This document shows, piece after piece, positions 55,989 through 64,000 of a DNA stretch of 64,000 bases. The position numbers and the translations under genes are program-made. The first letter of the stretch is position 1. The number at the start of each line of letters is the position of its first letter. The notes under the pieces were generated by a model. The model was not told where the DNA came from, ran no database searches, and saw only the letters and a program-made list of their open reading frames with translations. The DNA comes from Streptomyces sp. AJS327 (GTDB lineage: Bacteria; Actinomycetota; Actinomycetes; Streptomycetales; Streptomycetaceae). The stretch covers positions 810,001 through 874,000 of the forward strand of contig NZ_SKBR01000001.1 of assembly GCF_013450295.1 (NCBI RefSeq), given 5' to 3'.

Positions 55989-56975
55989 TCAGCGGCCGGC
56001 TTCCCCCCTCGCGGTGATCTTCCGGTGGGCGAGCGCGGCCAGTTCCCGCTGACCCTTCTTGTTCGGGTGGAAGGTGTCCCACTTGCTGAGCTGGGAGCCG
56101 GAGAAGCGGTAGCCGTGTACGGACCCACCGTCGTAGCGGCAGCGCCGGTCCTTCCGGCACTCCGCGCGCAGCACGCGGTTGTAGGCCACCACCCGGTCGT
56201 GCACCTGGGTGCGGCGATCCTTGGCGGCCTTGTCCTGGGAGTTCGGGTCCTTGAGCATCGACTGGCAGATACCGAGCCGCCACACCTCCTTGCCGATCCC
56301 GAAGTTGCTCTTCCGTCCTTCCGCCCAGAGCCGCTTGAGGTTCGGCACGCTCGCGACGTAGACGTGTGCCTTCCGGTCGACGCGGCGCAGTTCCCGGAAG
56401 GCGGTGCGAACGTCGTTTCGGAAGTCCGCGGTGGAGGTCATCTGCGCGGTCCTGTCGGTGCAGGCGTCGTTCGCCCCGGCGAGCACGGTGATGAGATCCG
56501 GCTTCTGTTTCGCGGCCTTCCGCATCTGCTGGGACAGCTCGGAGACGCGCGAGCCGGTGTTCGCGAAGTTCCAGGTGCGCTTCTTCGGAATGTCCAGCCG
56601 GCTGGCCAGGCTGCGCACCTCCCCGTTGGCGCCGGTCACCCAGGAGGCGTCGGGGCAGTCGGACAGCAGCGCGCAGGCGTGGAAGCCGCGGGTGATGGAG
56701 TCCCCCACGGCGGCGATCGAGTCGGGGTTGCGGTCCCAGAGTCGGGGTGGTGGCCCGGTCGGACGGGGGGCTTTGTTGGCCTTCGCGGACCCGATGCCGT
56801 TGCCCGGGTCCTGTGCGGAGCCGAGTCCACCGCTCACGGCGGCAAGCGAGGCGCCAGCCGCGATCACCGTGGTGAACGCGGCGATCATGACGGCGAGGAG
56901 GCGCCGCCGGGGACGTCGCGAAGACGGCTCGGGAGACCCTCCGTGCCCTGGCGAATCCCTGTGCGACTCCGACAT
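55989..56975 (-). CDS. membrane-anchored or secreted SGNH/GDSL hydrolase
   Basis: 328 residues. A basic cytoplasmic N terminus and one hydrophobic segment (LLAVMIAAFTTVIAAGASLAAV) act as signal anchor. The SGNH blocks are present: IAAVGDSITRGF with the nucleophilic Ser, FANTGSRVSEL, VLAGANDAC, and DTFHPNKKGQ with catalytic Asp/His. Paired cysteines suggest disulfides. Such enzymes are esterases or lipases acting outside the cell on acylated glycans or lipids. GGGGGACGGAG precedes the ATG. Confidence 0.92.
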   Translation of the reverse strand: MSESHRDSPGHGGSPEPSSRRPRRRLLAVMIAAFTTVIAAGASLAAVSGGLGSAQDPGNGIGSAKANKAPRPTGPPPRLWDRNPDSIAAVGDSITRGFHACALLSDCPDASWVTGANGEVRSLASRLDIPKKRTWNFANTGSRVSELSQQMRKAAKQKPDLITVLAGANDACTDRTAQMTSTADFRNDVRTAFRELRRVDRKAHVYVASVPNLKRLWAEGRKSNFGIGKEVWRLGICQSMLKDPNSQDKAAKDRRTQVHDRVVAYNRVLRAECRKDRRCRYDGGSVHGYRFSGSQLSKWDTFHPNKKGQRELAALAHRKITARGEAGR

Positions 56976-57018
56976 CTCCGTCCCCCCGTTCGGCTTCCCC
57001 TATGACGATGTGCTCGGC

Positions 57019-57030
57019 ACAAGGCCTTGT
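57019..57030. promoter_or_regulatory. 12-base palindrome upstream of the SGNH hydrolase
   Basis: ACAAGGCCTTGT is perfectly self-complementary and lies about 45 bases before the SGNH start. It could be a repressor site; no promoter hexamers were confidently matched around it. Confidence 0.3.
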
Positions 57031-57264
57031 CGCACGATAACTTTCGCAGGGTGAGAGGCGGACCAGTGCGGGTCGCACTGTCACGTGGATATTACATGGC
57101 GTCACCTCATGTCCCTTTCGGGGAGAATTGACTGTCATGGTGTTTACTATTCGTGGCCTCGGGCGCCGCGGGATGGCCCCGAGGAGCGCAGAACCAGGCG
57201 CCCACGCCTGATCGGTAGGCAGCCGAGGTAGCCGGCAGGCCCTTGAACCGCAGTGGAGGTCCCG

Positions 57265-57759
57265 GTGACGACACGTGGAGTTCTGTACGTGCACTCCGCG
57301 CCCCGCGCGCTGTGCCCGCACATCGAATGGGCGGTAGCGGGGGTTCTGGGCGCCCGCGTCAGCCTCGACTGGATCAGACAGCCAGCGGCTCCCGGAACCT
57401 GGCGCGCGGAACTCTCCTGGCAGGGGGAGCCGGGCACCGCGTCGAAGCTCGCCTCCGCCCTGCGGGGATGGCATCTGCTGCGCTTCGAGGTCACCGCCGA
57501 GCCGTGCCCCGCTGCGGAGGGCGAGCGCTACAGCTCCACCCCGGACCTCGGGATCTTCCACGCCGTCGCGGGGATGCACGGCGACATCCTGATCCCCGAG
57601 GACCGTCTGCGCGCTGCCGTCCTGCGGTCGGCGAGTGGCGAGAGCGAGTTGGAGGCGGAGATCTCCAAGCTGCTCGGCAAGCCCTGGGACGACGAGCTGG
57701 AGCCCTTCCGGTACGCGGGTGAGGGTGCCCCGGTTCGCTGGCTCCACCAGGTGGTCTGA
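57265..57759 (+). CDS. DUF3145-family protein
   Basis: 164 residues. TTRGVLYVHSAPRALCPHIEWAVAGVLGARVSLDWIRQPAAPGTWRAELSWQGEPGTASKLASALRGWHLLRFEVTAEP identifies the actinobacterial DUF3145 family, of unknown function and routinely found next to the fatty-acid synthase genes in streptomycetes. GTG 57265 has GGAGG 5-9 bases upstream and gives the standard start; GTG 57253 is less likely. Confidence 0.9.
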   Translation: MTTRGVLYVHSAPRALCPHIEWAVAGVLGARVSLDWIRQPAAPGTWRAELSWQGEPGTASKLASALRGWHLLRFEVTAEPCPAAEGERYSSTPDLGIFHAVAGMHGDILIPEDRLRAAVLRSASGESELEAEISKLLGKPWDDELEPFRYAGEGAPVRWLHQVV

Positions 57760-57978
57760 GCCCACGTCAACTCCGGAACATCGCTCGGACGGGGGCTTCC
57801 CGAGCCGGTCTCGTTCCTGGTCTCGCTCTCCTGGCCCTCGGTCACCGAAGCCGGAGAAGCCGTCCGCTCCTCGGCGGCCGCCGCTCGGTCACACCGCGAG
57901 GGTGTGCACAGGAACCGGCCCCGAGATTTGGCGTCCGCGCGCGCTGCCCGAAACGCCTGACGGGAGCAGGCTGAGGGC

Positions 57979-58929
57979 ATGACACATGGGACGTATGGAA
58001 CACGTATCGCGGCCCTCGGCTATCACCAGCCTGAACGGGTGCTGACCAACGACGACCTGGCCCAGCTGGTGGACACCAGCGATGAGTGGATCCGGCAGCG
58101 GACCGGCATCGTCACCCGCCATGTCGCCGAGGACGAGTCCGTGGCTGATCTGGCCGCTGCCGCGGCGGGCAAGGCGCTGGGGGAGTCCGGGCTGGACCCC
58201 GCCGAGATCGGCCTGGTCACGGTCGCGACCTGCTCCGCCCGGGACCGCTGTCCGTCCACCGCGGCGACGGTGGCGGGGCGCCTGGGCATTCCCACCCCGG
58301 TCGCCTATGACCTCAACAACGGCTGTGCCGGGTTCACCACGGCGCTCGCCGCCGCCGAGCACTCGGTACGGGCCGGTGCCGCCCGGCACGCCCTGGTCAT
58401 CGGGGCGGAGAAGATGTCGGATGTGACGGACTGGACGGACCGTTCCACCTGTGTACTGCTCGGCGACGGTGCCGGGGCGGCCGTGGTGAGCGCTGGCGGG
58501 GAACCGGGCATCGGTCCGGTGCTGTGGGGCTCGGACCCGGCGCTGGGCGGTGTCGTCCGACTGCGGGACGAGTGGCGGCCACGGTTCGCGCAGGAGGGGC
58601 AGGCGGTCTACCGCTGGGCGACCACCACGCTGCCGCCGCTGCTCCGCGAGACCTGCGAGCGGGCCGGGGTCGACGTCGCCGAACTGCGGGGCATCGTCAC
58701 CCATCAGGCCAATCTGCGCCTGGTCGAGGCGGTGTTGCGGCAGCTGGACGCGCCGAAGGCGGTGATCGCGCGGGACGTGGTCGACTCCGGTAACACCTCG
58801 GCCGCCTCGGTGCCGATCGCGCTGGCGAAGCTGGTGGAACGGCGTGAGATCCCGGCCGGGGCTCCGGTGTTGCTGTTCTCCTTCGGTGGGGGACTCTCCT
58901 GGGCGGGCCAGGTCGTCTCCTGTCCCTGA
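57979..58929 (+). CDS. additional beta-ketoacyl-ACP synthase III (FabH-like)
   Basis: 316 residues. The KAS III catalytic triad is intact: Cys in NNGCAGFTTAL, His in THQANLRLVEAV, Asn in DSGNTSAASVP. The protein starts RIAALGYHQPERVLTNDDLAQLVDTSDEWIRQRTGI. It condenses an acyl-CoA starter with malonyl-ACP. A second, longer FabH is encoded 1.7 kb away in the fab operon, so this one may have a different starter preference or serve as a spare. It lies between DUF3145 and fabF, where many streptomycetes have no such gene. GAGGGC precedes the ATG. Confidence 0.95.
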   Translation: MTHGTYGTRIAALGYHQPERVLTNDDLAQLVDTSDEWIRQRTGIVTRHVAEDESVADLAAAAAGKALGESGLDPAEIGLVTVATCSARDRCPSTAATVAGRLGIPTPVAYDLNNGCAGFTTALAAAEHSVRAGAARHALVIGAEKMSDVTDWTDRSTCVLLGDGAGAAVVSAGGEPGIGPVLWGSDPALGGVVRLRDEWRPRFAQEGQAVYRWATTTLPPLLRETCERAGVDVAELRGIVTHQANLRLVEAVLRQLDAPKAVIARDVVDSGNTSAASVPIALAKLVERREIPAGAPVLLFSFGGGLSWAGQVVSCP

Positions 58930-58931
58930 GC

Positions 58932-58976
58932 CGACCGCCCGGCCGACGCGGCGAAGGCCGTTCGGTCGGGCGGTCG
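58932..58976. terminator. bidirectional terminator between the extra KAS III gene and fabF
   Basis: A 15-base inverted repeat (58932-58946 with 58962-58976) with one G-T pair and a 15-base loop, directly after the KAS III stop and before the fabF stop of the converging strand. Confidence 0.75.
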
Positions 58977-58985
58977 CTCGGTGGG

Positions 58986-60248
58986 TCAGGGGGTGCGGAA
59001 GGCCAGCACCACGTTGTGACCGCCGAACCCGAACGAGTTGTTGAGCGAGGCGATGCGGCCCTCGGGCAGCGGCCGCGCCTCACCTTGGACGATGTCGGCG
59101 TCCGCCTCCGGGTCGAGCGTGTCGATGTTGATCGTCGGCGGGGCGACGCGGTGGTGCAGCGCCAGGATGGCGGCGACCGACTCGACGCCGCCCGCGCCGC
59201 CCAGCAGGTGTCCCGTCATCGACTTGGTCGCGGAGATCCGCATGTGGTCGACGTGGTCACCGAAGACCTTGCGCAGCGCCTTGATCTCCGCGATGTCGCC
59301 CAGCGGGGTCGACGTGGCGTGCGCGTTGATGTGCACCAGCTCGGCGGGGTCGATGTCGGTGCTGGCGACGAGGTTCTGGAGGGCGTGCGCGATGCCGTTG
59401 CCGGACGGCTCGGGCTGCACGATGTCGTGGCTGTCGGCCGAGAGGCCCTGCCCGACGGCCTCGGCGTAGATCCGCGCCCCGCGTGCCGCGGCGTGCTCCG
59501 CGGACTCCAGCACGATCATCCCGGCGCCCTCGCCGAGGACGAAGCCGTCCCGGTCCACGTCGTAGGGGCGGGAGGCGCCCTGCGGGTCGTCGTTGTTCTT
59601 CGACATCGCCATCATGTTGCCGAAGGCGGCGATCGGCAGCGGGTGGATGGCGGCCTCGGTGCCACCGGCGATCACGACGTCCGCCCGGCCGGTGCGGATC
59701 ATCTCCACGCCGTAGCCCACGGCCTCCGAACCGGAGGCACAGGCGCTGACCGGAGTGTGCACGCCCGCGCGCGCGTTGACCTCAAGGCCGACGTTGGCGG
59801 AGGGGCCGTTCGGCATCAGCATCGGGACGGTGTGCGGGGAGACCCGCCGAACGCCCTTCTCTCGGAGGATGTCGTACTGACCGAGCAGGGTGCTGACGCC
59901 GCCGATACCGGAGGCGACGACGGCCCCGAGCCGGTCCGGGTCCACGGCGGAGTCGGAGCCCGCCGGACCGGTGTACCCCGCGTCGGCCCACGCCTCCCGC
60001 GCTGCCAGCAGTGCGAACTGGGCCGAGCGGTCCAGCTTGCGAGCCTGCGGGCGCGGGATGATCTCGGTCGGCTCGACCGCTACGCGCGCGCCGATCCGAA
60101 CGGGCATCTCCTCAGCCCACTCCTCGTCGAGGACCCGGGCAGCGGAGCGCCCGGCGACGAGACCTTCCCAGGTCGAAGCGATGTCGCCACCCAGCGGTGT
60201 GGTTGCGCCGATACCGGTGACGACCACAGTGCGATCGGTCGCGTTCAC
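58986..60248 (-). CDS. fabF: beta-ketoacyl-ACP synthase II FabF
   Basis: 420 residues: TDRTVVVTGIGATTPLGGDIASTWEGLVAG, active-site Cys in VSACASGSEA, histidines in NAHATSTPLGD and MTGHLLGGAGG, and C-terminal NNSFGFGGHN. It elongates acyl-ACP with malonyl-ACP in type II fatty-acid synthesis. GTG start with GGAGACAG upstream. Last gene of the fabD-fabH-acpP-fabF operon. Confidence 0.97.
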   Translation of the reverse strand: MNATDRTVVVTGIGATTPLGGDIASTWEGLVAGRSAARVLDEEWAEEMPVRIGARVAVEPTEIIPRPQARKLDRSAQFALLAAREAWADAGYTGPAGSDSAVDPDRLGAVVASGIGGVSTLLGQYDILREKGVRRVSPHTVPMLMPNGPSANVGLEVNARAGVHTPVSACASGSEAVGYGVEMIRTGRADVVIAGGTEAAIHPLPIAAFGNMMAMSKNNDDPQGASRPYDVDRDGFVLGEGAGMIVLESAEHAAARGARIYAEAVGQGLSADSHDIVQPEPSGNGIAHALQNLVASTDIDPAELVHINAHATSTPLGDIAEIKALRKVFGDHVDHMRISATKSMTGHLLGGAGGVESVAAILALHHRVAPPTINIDTLDPEADADIVQGEARPLPEGRIASLNNSFGFGGHNVVLAFRTP

Positions 60249-60330
60249 AGGAATTCTGTCTCCACTGGTAGAGGGTGATCTGTTGGAGCCACCCGGAGTC
60301 CGGGTGGCGACACACGCGTCAACGGCTGTG

Positions 60331-60579
60331 TCAGCTCTGGTGCTTGAGGATGTACTCGGTGGCGTCCCCGACCGTCTTGAGGTTCTTGACGTCGTCGTCC
60401 GGGATCTTCACGTTGAAGCGCTCCTCGGCTGCGACGACCACCTCGACCATGGACAGCGAGTCGACGTCCAGGTCGTCCGTGAAGGACTTGTCCAGCTGGA
60501 CGTCCTCGGTGGGGATACCGGCGATCTCGTTCACGATCTCGGCGAGACCGGCGACGATCGCTTCCTGTGTGTCGGCCAT
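60331..60579 (-). CDS. acpP: acyl carrier protein
   Basis: 82 residues. The phosphopantetheine Ser is in DDLDVDSLSMVEVV. Sequence and length are standard for the fatty-acid ACP (MADTQEAIVAGLAEIVNEIAGIP). AAGGAG lies 8 bases before the ATG. It lies between fabH and fabF and is the carrier for both. Confidence 0.98.
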   Translation of the reverse strand: MADTQEAIVAGLAEIVNEIAGIPTEDVQLDKSFTDDLDVDSLSMVEVVVAAEERFNVKIPDDDVKNLKTVGDATEYILKHQS

Positions 60580-60654
60580 TGCGACGCTCCTTCGGTGTTT
60601 CGCGGTGGTGGTCAGCGGCCGGCACATCGGCGTGCCAGGCCGCTCGGATCTTGA

Positions 60655-61689
60655 CTAGGGGAGGGTAACGACCGTCGCTGCGTAGACGAGACCCGCCCCG
60701 AAGCCGATGACAAGCGCGGTGTCACCGCTCTTCGCCTCCCCGGTCGCCAGCATCCGCTCCATGGCGAGGGGGATGGAGGCGGCGGAGGTGTTGCCCGTGG
60801 TCTCCACGTCCCGGGCCACGGCGACCTGCTCCGGTAGCCCGAGGGTTTTCACCAGGGAGTCGATGATGCGCATGTTCGCCTGGTGTGGGATGAACACGTC
60901 CAGTTCGCCGGGGGCGATCCCGGCCGCGTCCAGCGCCTGCTGGGCGACCTTCGCCATCTCGAAGACGGCCCAGCGGAAGACCGTCTGGCCCTCCTGCCGG
61001 ATCGCCGGGAACCGCAGTTCCCCGCCGTCGTCGACGGGGAGTTCGCGTACGTCGCCGACGCGGAAGTCCTCCCAGGGGATGGTCTGCGAGATGACGTCCG
61101 CCTTGTCGCCCTCCGAGCCCCAGACGCTCGGCCCTATGCCGGGCTCCTCGGCCGGGCCGACGATCACCGCGCCCGCGCCGTCCCCGAAGAGGAAGGCGGT
61201 GGTGCGGTCGGTGAGGTCGGTGAGGTCCGAGAGCCGCTCGACGCCGACCACCAGAACGTGTTCGGCGCTCCCCTCGCTGATCAGTCCCTTGGCGATGGTC
61301 AGCCCGTAGCCGAACCCGGCGCAGGCCGCCGAGATGTCGAAGGCAGCGGCCTTCCCGGCGCCGAGCCGGTGGGCGATCTCGGTGGCGATGGAGGGCGTCT
61401 GCTTGAAGTGCGAGACGGTCGAGATGATGACGGCGCCGATCTGGTCGGCCGCGATCCCGGCGGAGGCCAGCGCCTTGCCCGCCGCGGTGAGCGTCATCTC
61501 GGCCACTGTCTCCTCGGGGCCTGCCCAGTGCCGGGAGGTGATCCCGGAGCGGGAGCGGATCCACTCGTCCGAGGAGTCGATGTGCCGCAGGATCTCCTCG
61601 TTCGGCACGACCCGGGTGGGCCGGTATCCGCCGACGCCGAGGATGCGCGAGTACGGGGAGCCCTTCGGGGGCTTGATCTTCGCGGTCAT
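60655..61689 (-). CDS. fabH: beta-ketoacyl-ACP synthase III FabH
   Basis: 344 residues: ILGVGGYRPTRVVPNEEILRHIDSSDEWIRSRSGI, Cys in SAACAGFGYGL, His in PHQANMRIID, Asn in TGNTSAASIP. It starts fatty-acid synthesis, in streptomycetes with branched acyl-CoA. The N-terminal extension MTAKIKPPKGSPYSR is usual for this housekeeping copy. Located between fabD and acpP. Confidence 0.97.
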   Translation of the reverse strand: MTAKIKPPKGSPYSRILGVGGYRPTRVVPNEEILRHIDSSDEWIRSRSGITSRHWAGPEETVAEMTLTAAGKALASAGIAADQIGAVIISTVSHFKQTPSIATEIAHRLGAGKAAAFDISAACAGFGYGLTIAKGLISEGSAEHVLVVGVERLSDLTDLTDRTTAFLFGDGAGAVIVGPAEEPGIGPSVWGSEGDKADVISQTIPWEDFRVGDVRELPVDDGGELRFPAIRQEGQTVFRWAVFEMAKVAQQALDAAGIAPGELDVFIPHQANMRIIDSLVKTLGLPEQVAVARDVETTGNTSAASIPLAMERMLATGEAKSGDTALVIGFGAGLVYAATVVTLP

Positions 61690-61706
61690 GCTGATGGCCT
61701 CTCGGG

Positions 61707-62636
61707 TCAGGCGGTCACGTACTCGGCGACGAGCTCGCGGGCGGCGTCGAGGTCGTCGGGGGACTTGAGCGCGAGGGTCCGCACTCCGGGCAGAGCACGC
61801 TTGGCGAGACCGGTGAGGGTGCCACCGGGGCAGAGTTCGAGCAGCGCGGTGACCCCCAGCTCCTGGAAGGTCTCCACGCACAGGTCCCAGCGGACCGGCG
61901 ACGAGATCTGGCCGACCAGCCGGTCGACCACGTCCGCGCCGGAGGTCACGACCTGGCCGTCCAGGTTCGAGACATAGGGCACCGTGGGGTCACCGGGTAC
62001 GACGTCGGCGACCTCGGACCGCATGGCCTCGACCGCGGGGGCCATGTGCCGGGTGTGGAAGGCCCCGGCCACCTTCAGCGGCCGGACCCGGCTCTTCTCC
62101 GGCCGGTCCTCGGCGAGCGCGGCCAGCGCCTCGGTGGTTCCGGCCGCGACGACCTGACCCGCGCCGTTCATGTTCGCCGGGGTCAGCCCCAGTCGCTCCA
62201 GGTGCGCCGCCACCTCCGCCGGGTCGCCGCCGAGGACGGCCGACATGCCGGTGTCCGTGACGGCGGCCGCCCGCGCCATGGCGGTGCCGCGGGTCCGCAC
62301 CAGACGGACCGCCGTCTCCGGGTCGAGCACTCCGGCGAGGACCGCCGCCGCCAGCTCGCCGACGCTGTGGCCGGCGGTGGCGGTGTGGACCTCGGCGGGC
62401 TTGCGGTCACCGAGCAGCTCGTGCGCCGAGATCAGCGCCGTCGCGACGAGCAGGGGCTGCGCGACCTCCGTGTCCAGGATCTGCTCCGCGTCGGCCTCGG
62501 TGCCGTAGTGCGTCAGATCGAGGTCGATGGCGTCCGACCACGCCGCGAGGCGGTCGGCGACGCCGGGGAGGTCGAGCCAGGGGGTCAGTAGGCCAGGCTT
62601 CTGAGCGCCTTGGCCGGGAGCGACGAGTACGAGCAC
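61707..62636 (-). CDS. fabD: malonyl-CoA:ACP acyltransferase FabD
   Basis: 309 residues: LVLVAPGQGAQKPGLL, active-site Ser in TAGHSVGELAAAV, and GAFHTRHMAPA with the catalytic His. It loads malonyl groups on AcpP and probably supplies type II systems genome-wide. GTG start at 62636, first gene of the fab operon and 100 bases from the fasR stop on the same strand. Confidence 0.97.
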   Translation of the reverse strand: MLVLVAPGQGAQKPGLLTPWLDLPGVADRLAAWSDAIDLDLTHYGTEADAEQILDTEVAQPLLVATALISAHELLGDRKPAEVHTATAGHSVGELAAAVLAGVLDPETAVRLVRTRGTAMARAAAVTDTGMSAVLGGDPAEVAAHLERLGLTPANMNGAGQVVAAGTTEALAALAEDRPEKSRVRPLKVAGAFHTRHMAPAVEAMRSEVADVVPGDPTVPYVSNLDGQVVTSGADVVDRLVGQISSPVRWDLCVETFQELGVTALLELCPGGTLTGLAKRALPGVRTLALKSPDDLDAARELVAEYVTA

Positions 62637-62704
62637 TCTCTCAGCCTCTCCTGTGGAGTGAGGTCCCCGCCGGTGGGGACCGAGACGAAGAACCGTCAGG
62701 GGTT

Positions 62705-62721
62705 TTGTCCACCTCTGACAA
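62705..62721. promoter_or_regulatory. inverted repeat in the fabD promoter region, candidate FasR site
   Basis: TTGTC (62705-62709) and GACAA (62717-62721) form a perfect inverted repeat with 7 bases between. On the minus strand one arm doubles as a -35-like TTGTCA about 80 bases before fabD. The neighbouring gene encodes a FasR-type activator of this operon. Confidence 0.4.
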
Positions 62722-62736
62722 TCGACGGATGTGAGC

Positions 62737-63933
62737 CTAGGGGTATCCGCCGTAGTCCGTGAGACGGCCCAGGATCAGCGCGATACGCAGAGTGAAGGCG
62801 GAGCGGACGTCCGACGGCGACCAGCCGGTGACGTCCGTCACACGTCGCAGCCGGTAGCGGACGGTGTTGGGGTGCACGAACAGCATGCGTGCGGCGCCCT
62901 CCAGACTACTGGCCTGTTCCAGGTAGACGCTCAGGGTCTCCAGCAGCGCGGATCCGGCCTCTTCCAGGGGTCTGTAGATCTCCTCCACCAACAGGTTCCG
63001 GGCCACCGGGTCCCCGGCCATCGCGCGCTCCGGCAGCAGGTCGTCGGCGAGTACCGGACGGGGCGCGTCCGGCCAGGCGGCGCACGCCTTGAGCCCGGCG
63101 GCGGCGGCCTGCGCGGAACGGGTCCCGGAGAGCAGGTCGCCCACCAACGGACCAGCCACCACCGGACCCGCCGCGAACGGGCCGATCAGCGACTTCGCCA
63201 TGCGCAGCGGATCGTCGGAGCCGCCCGCGATCACGACCAGCCGGCTGCCCAGCACCCCCGTCAGCACCTGGAGTTTGGCGTGCCGGGAGGCGCGCCGGAT
63301 GGCCTCGACGGTCAGTTCGCTGTCCCCGTCCGGCGCGGTGCCCAGCACCACGGCGACGTGGTCGGGGGAGTTCCAGCCGAGCGCGGCGGCTCGCGACACC
63401 GCGCCCTCGTCCGCCTCGCCGGACAGCACCGCGTTGACCACGAGCGACTCCAGCCGCGCGTCCCAGGCGCCGCGCGCCTCGGCGGCCTGCGCGTAGACCT
63501 GGGCGGTGGCGAAGGCGATCTCCCGCGCGTAGACGAGCAGCGCCTCGCGCAGCACCGCCTCGTCGCCGGGGGCGGCGACCTCGTCGATCGCCGCCTCGAC
63601 CACCTCGATCGTGGTGCGCACCATCTCCACGGTCTGCCGCAGGGTGATGGCCCGGGTCAGCTCGCGGGGCGCGGTGCCGAACACGTCGGTGCTGATGGCC
63701 TGCGGGGTCTCCGGGTGCCGGAACCACTCGGTGAAGGCGGCGATACCGGCCTGGGCCACCAGGCCGATCCAGGAGCGGTTCTCCGGCACCATCGCGCGGT
63801 ACCAGGGCAACTGCTCGTCCATGCGCGCGATGGCCGCGGCGGAGAGCTTCCCCGAGGACTGCTCCAGGCGCCGCAGGGTCGCCGCGTGCGGGTGGCCCTG
63901 GGAAGGGGGTGAGGGTTCTTGGGCTTCGGGCAC
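62737..63933 (-). CDS. fasR: PucR-type regulator FasR, activator of fatty-acid synthesis genes
   Basis: 398 residues. The C-terminal PucR HTH is LEGAARMLFVHPNTVRYRLRRVTDVTGWSPSDVRSAFTLRIAL. The middle region resembles GGDEF-like PucR-associated domains (HVAVVLGTAP...). Located directly upstream of fabD, the arrangement known for FasR, the transcriptional activator of fabD-fabH-acpP-fabF in Streptomyces coelicolor. GTG start at 63933; no stronger start is visible. The effector (probably a long-chain acyl-CoA) is established for relatives, not from this sequence. Confidence 0.93.
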   Translation of the reverse strand: MPEAQEPSPPSQGHPHAATLRRLEQSSGKLSAAAIARMDEQLPWYRAMVPENRSWIGLVAQAGIAAFTEWFRHPETPQAISTDVFGTAPRELTRAITLRQTVEMVRTTIEVVEAAIDEVAAPGDEAVLREALLVYAREIAFATAQVYAQAAEARGAWDARLESLVVNAVLSGEADEGAVSRAAALGWNSPDHVAVVLGTAPDGDSELTVEAIRRASRHAKLQVLTGVLGSRLVVIAGGSDDPLRMAKSLIGPFAAGPVVAGPLVGDLLSGTRSAQAAAAGLKACAAWPDAPRPVLADDLLPERAMAGDPVARNLLVEEIYRPLEEAGSALLETLSVYLEQASSLEGAARMLFVHPNTVRYRLRRVTDVTGWSPSDVRSAFTLRIALILGRLTDYGGYP

Positions 63934-64000
63934 GGGACAAGCCTGCCTTATCGGGTGGCGGGCGCGGCCCGGGGGGCGCTTGCCCGGTCTACGGTGGATG

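Overview
The window looks like chromosomal DNA of a Streptomyces-type actinomycete. It is strongly G+C-rich, many genes start with GTG and occasionally TTG, genes overlap by ATGA/GTGA, and markers such as an HrdA-type sigma factor, the fasR-fabD-fabH-acpP-fabF block and DUF3145 are present. No rRNA, insertion sequence or clear prophage is seen.

Layout. 1-7.4 kb is core-type: a 5'-truncated PoxB-like thiamine-diphosphate enzyme, dnaG, an hrdA-like sigma factor, a xylulokinase-type sugar kinase and a small secreted protein. At 7.6-8.5 kb an HTH gene and a Clp-N-domain gene overlap, behind a promoter that predicts a leaderless mRNA. At 8.8-19.8 kb a minus-strand operon forms the most interesting locus. 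It encodes a TauD/ScoE-like isonitrile-forming oxygenase, an FcoT-like thioesterase (ScoD/Rv0098 family), a highly reducing type I polyketide synthase, a single polypeptide fusing an acyl-AMP ligase to a cytochrome P450, and a 3Fe-4S-type ferredoxin. In the known isonitrile lipopeptide pathway (Sco genes; Rv0097-Rv0101) the oxygenase, thioesterase and ligase work with a free ACP and an NRPS. Here the NRPS and free ACP are absent and a PKS takes their place, so the operon probably makes an isonitrile-bearing (perhaps oxidised) polyketide or fatty acid. I infer this; the product is unknown.

20-28 kb holds accessory metabolic and regulatory genes: VOC and DinB proteins, an APH-like kinase, an XRE-cupin regulator with a small membrane protein, a DUF3626 protein, and an amino-sugar group (BadF-type kinase, RpiR regulator, SIS protein). 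At 28.28-28.79 kb is a nine-repeat CRISPR array of type I-E appearance with no cas genes in the window. 28.8-35.5 kb has an Lrp regulator divergent from a 2,2-dialkylglycine decarboxylase, a membrane Ser/Thr kinase, two tRNAs (CAU, GUU) and a small YtxH-like protein. 35.6-37.6 kb carries a divergent LigD-polymerase/Ku end-joining pair. 37.7-49.8 kb is a long minus-strand, translationally coupled envelope-glycan operon (DUF3068, GT4, methyltransferase, AftD-like arabinofuranosyltransferase, condensation-superfamily protein, methyltransferase, DMT transporter, Trm112-like, FkbM methyltransferase), with a divergent DUF2613 gene and a PucR-type regulator. 51.7-57 kb contains a MarR regulator, two oxidoreductases, Ohr and an SGNH hydrolase. 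57.2-63.9 kb holds DUF3145, an extra KAS III gene and the housekeeping fatty-acid cluster with its FasR activator.

The fatty-acid cluster would supply the malonyl units used by the 11-18 kb PKS. The additional KAS III may be a duplicated target, since FabH has been reported as the target of the isonitrile fatty acid amycomicin; this link is speculative because the two loci are about 38 kb apart.
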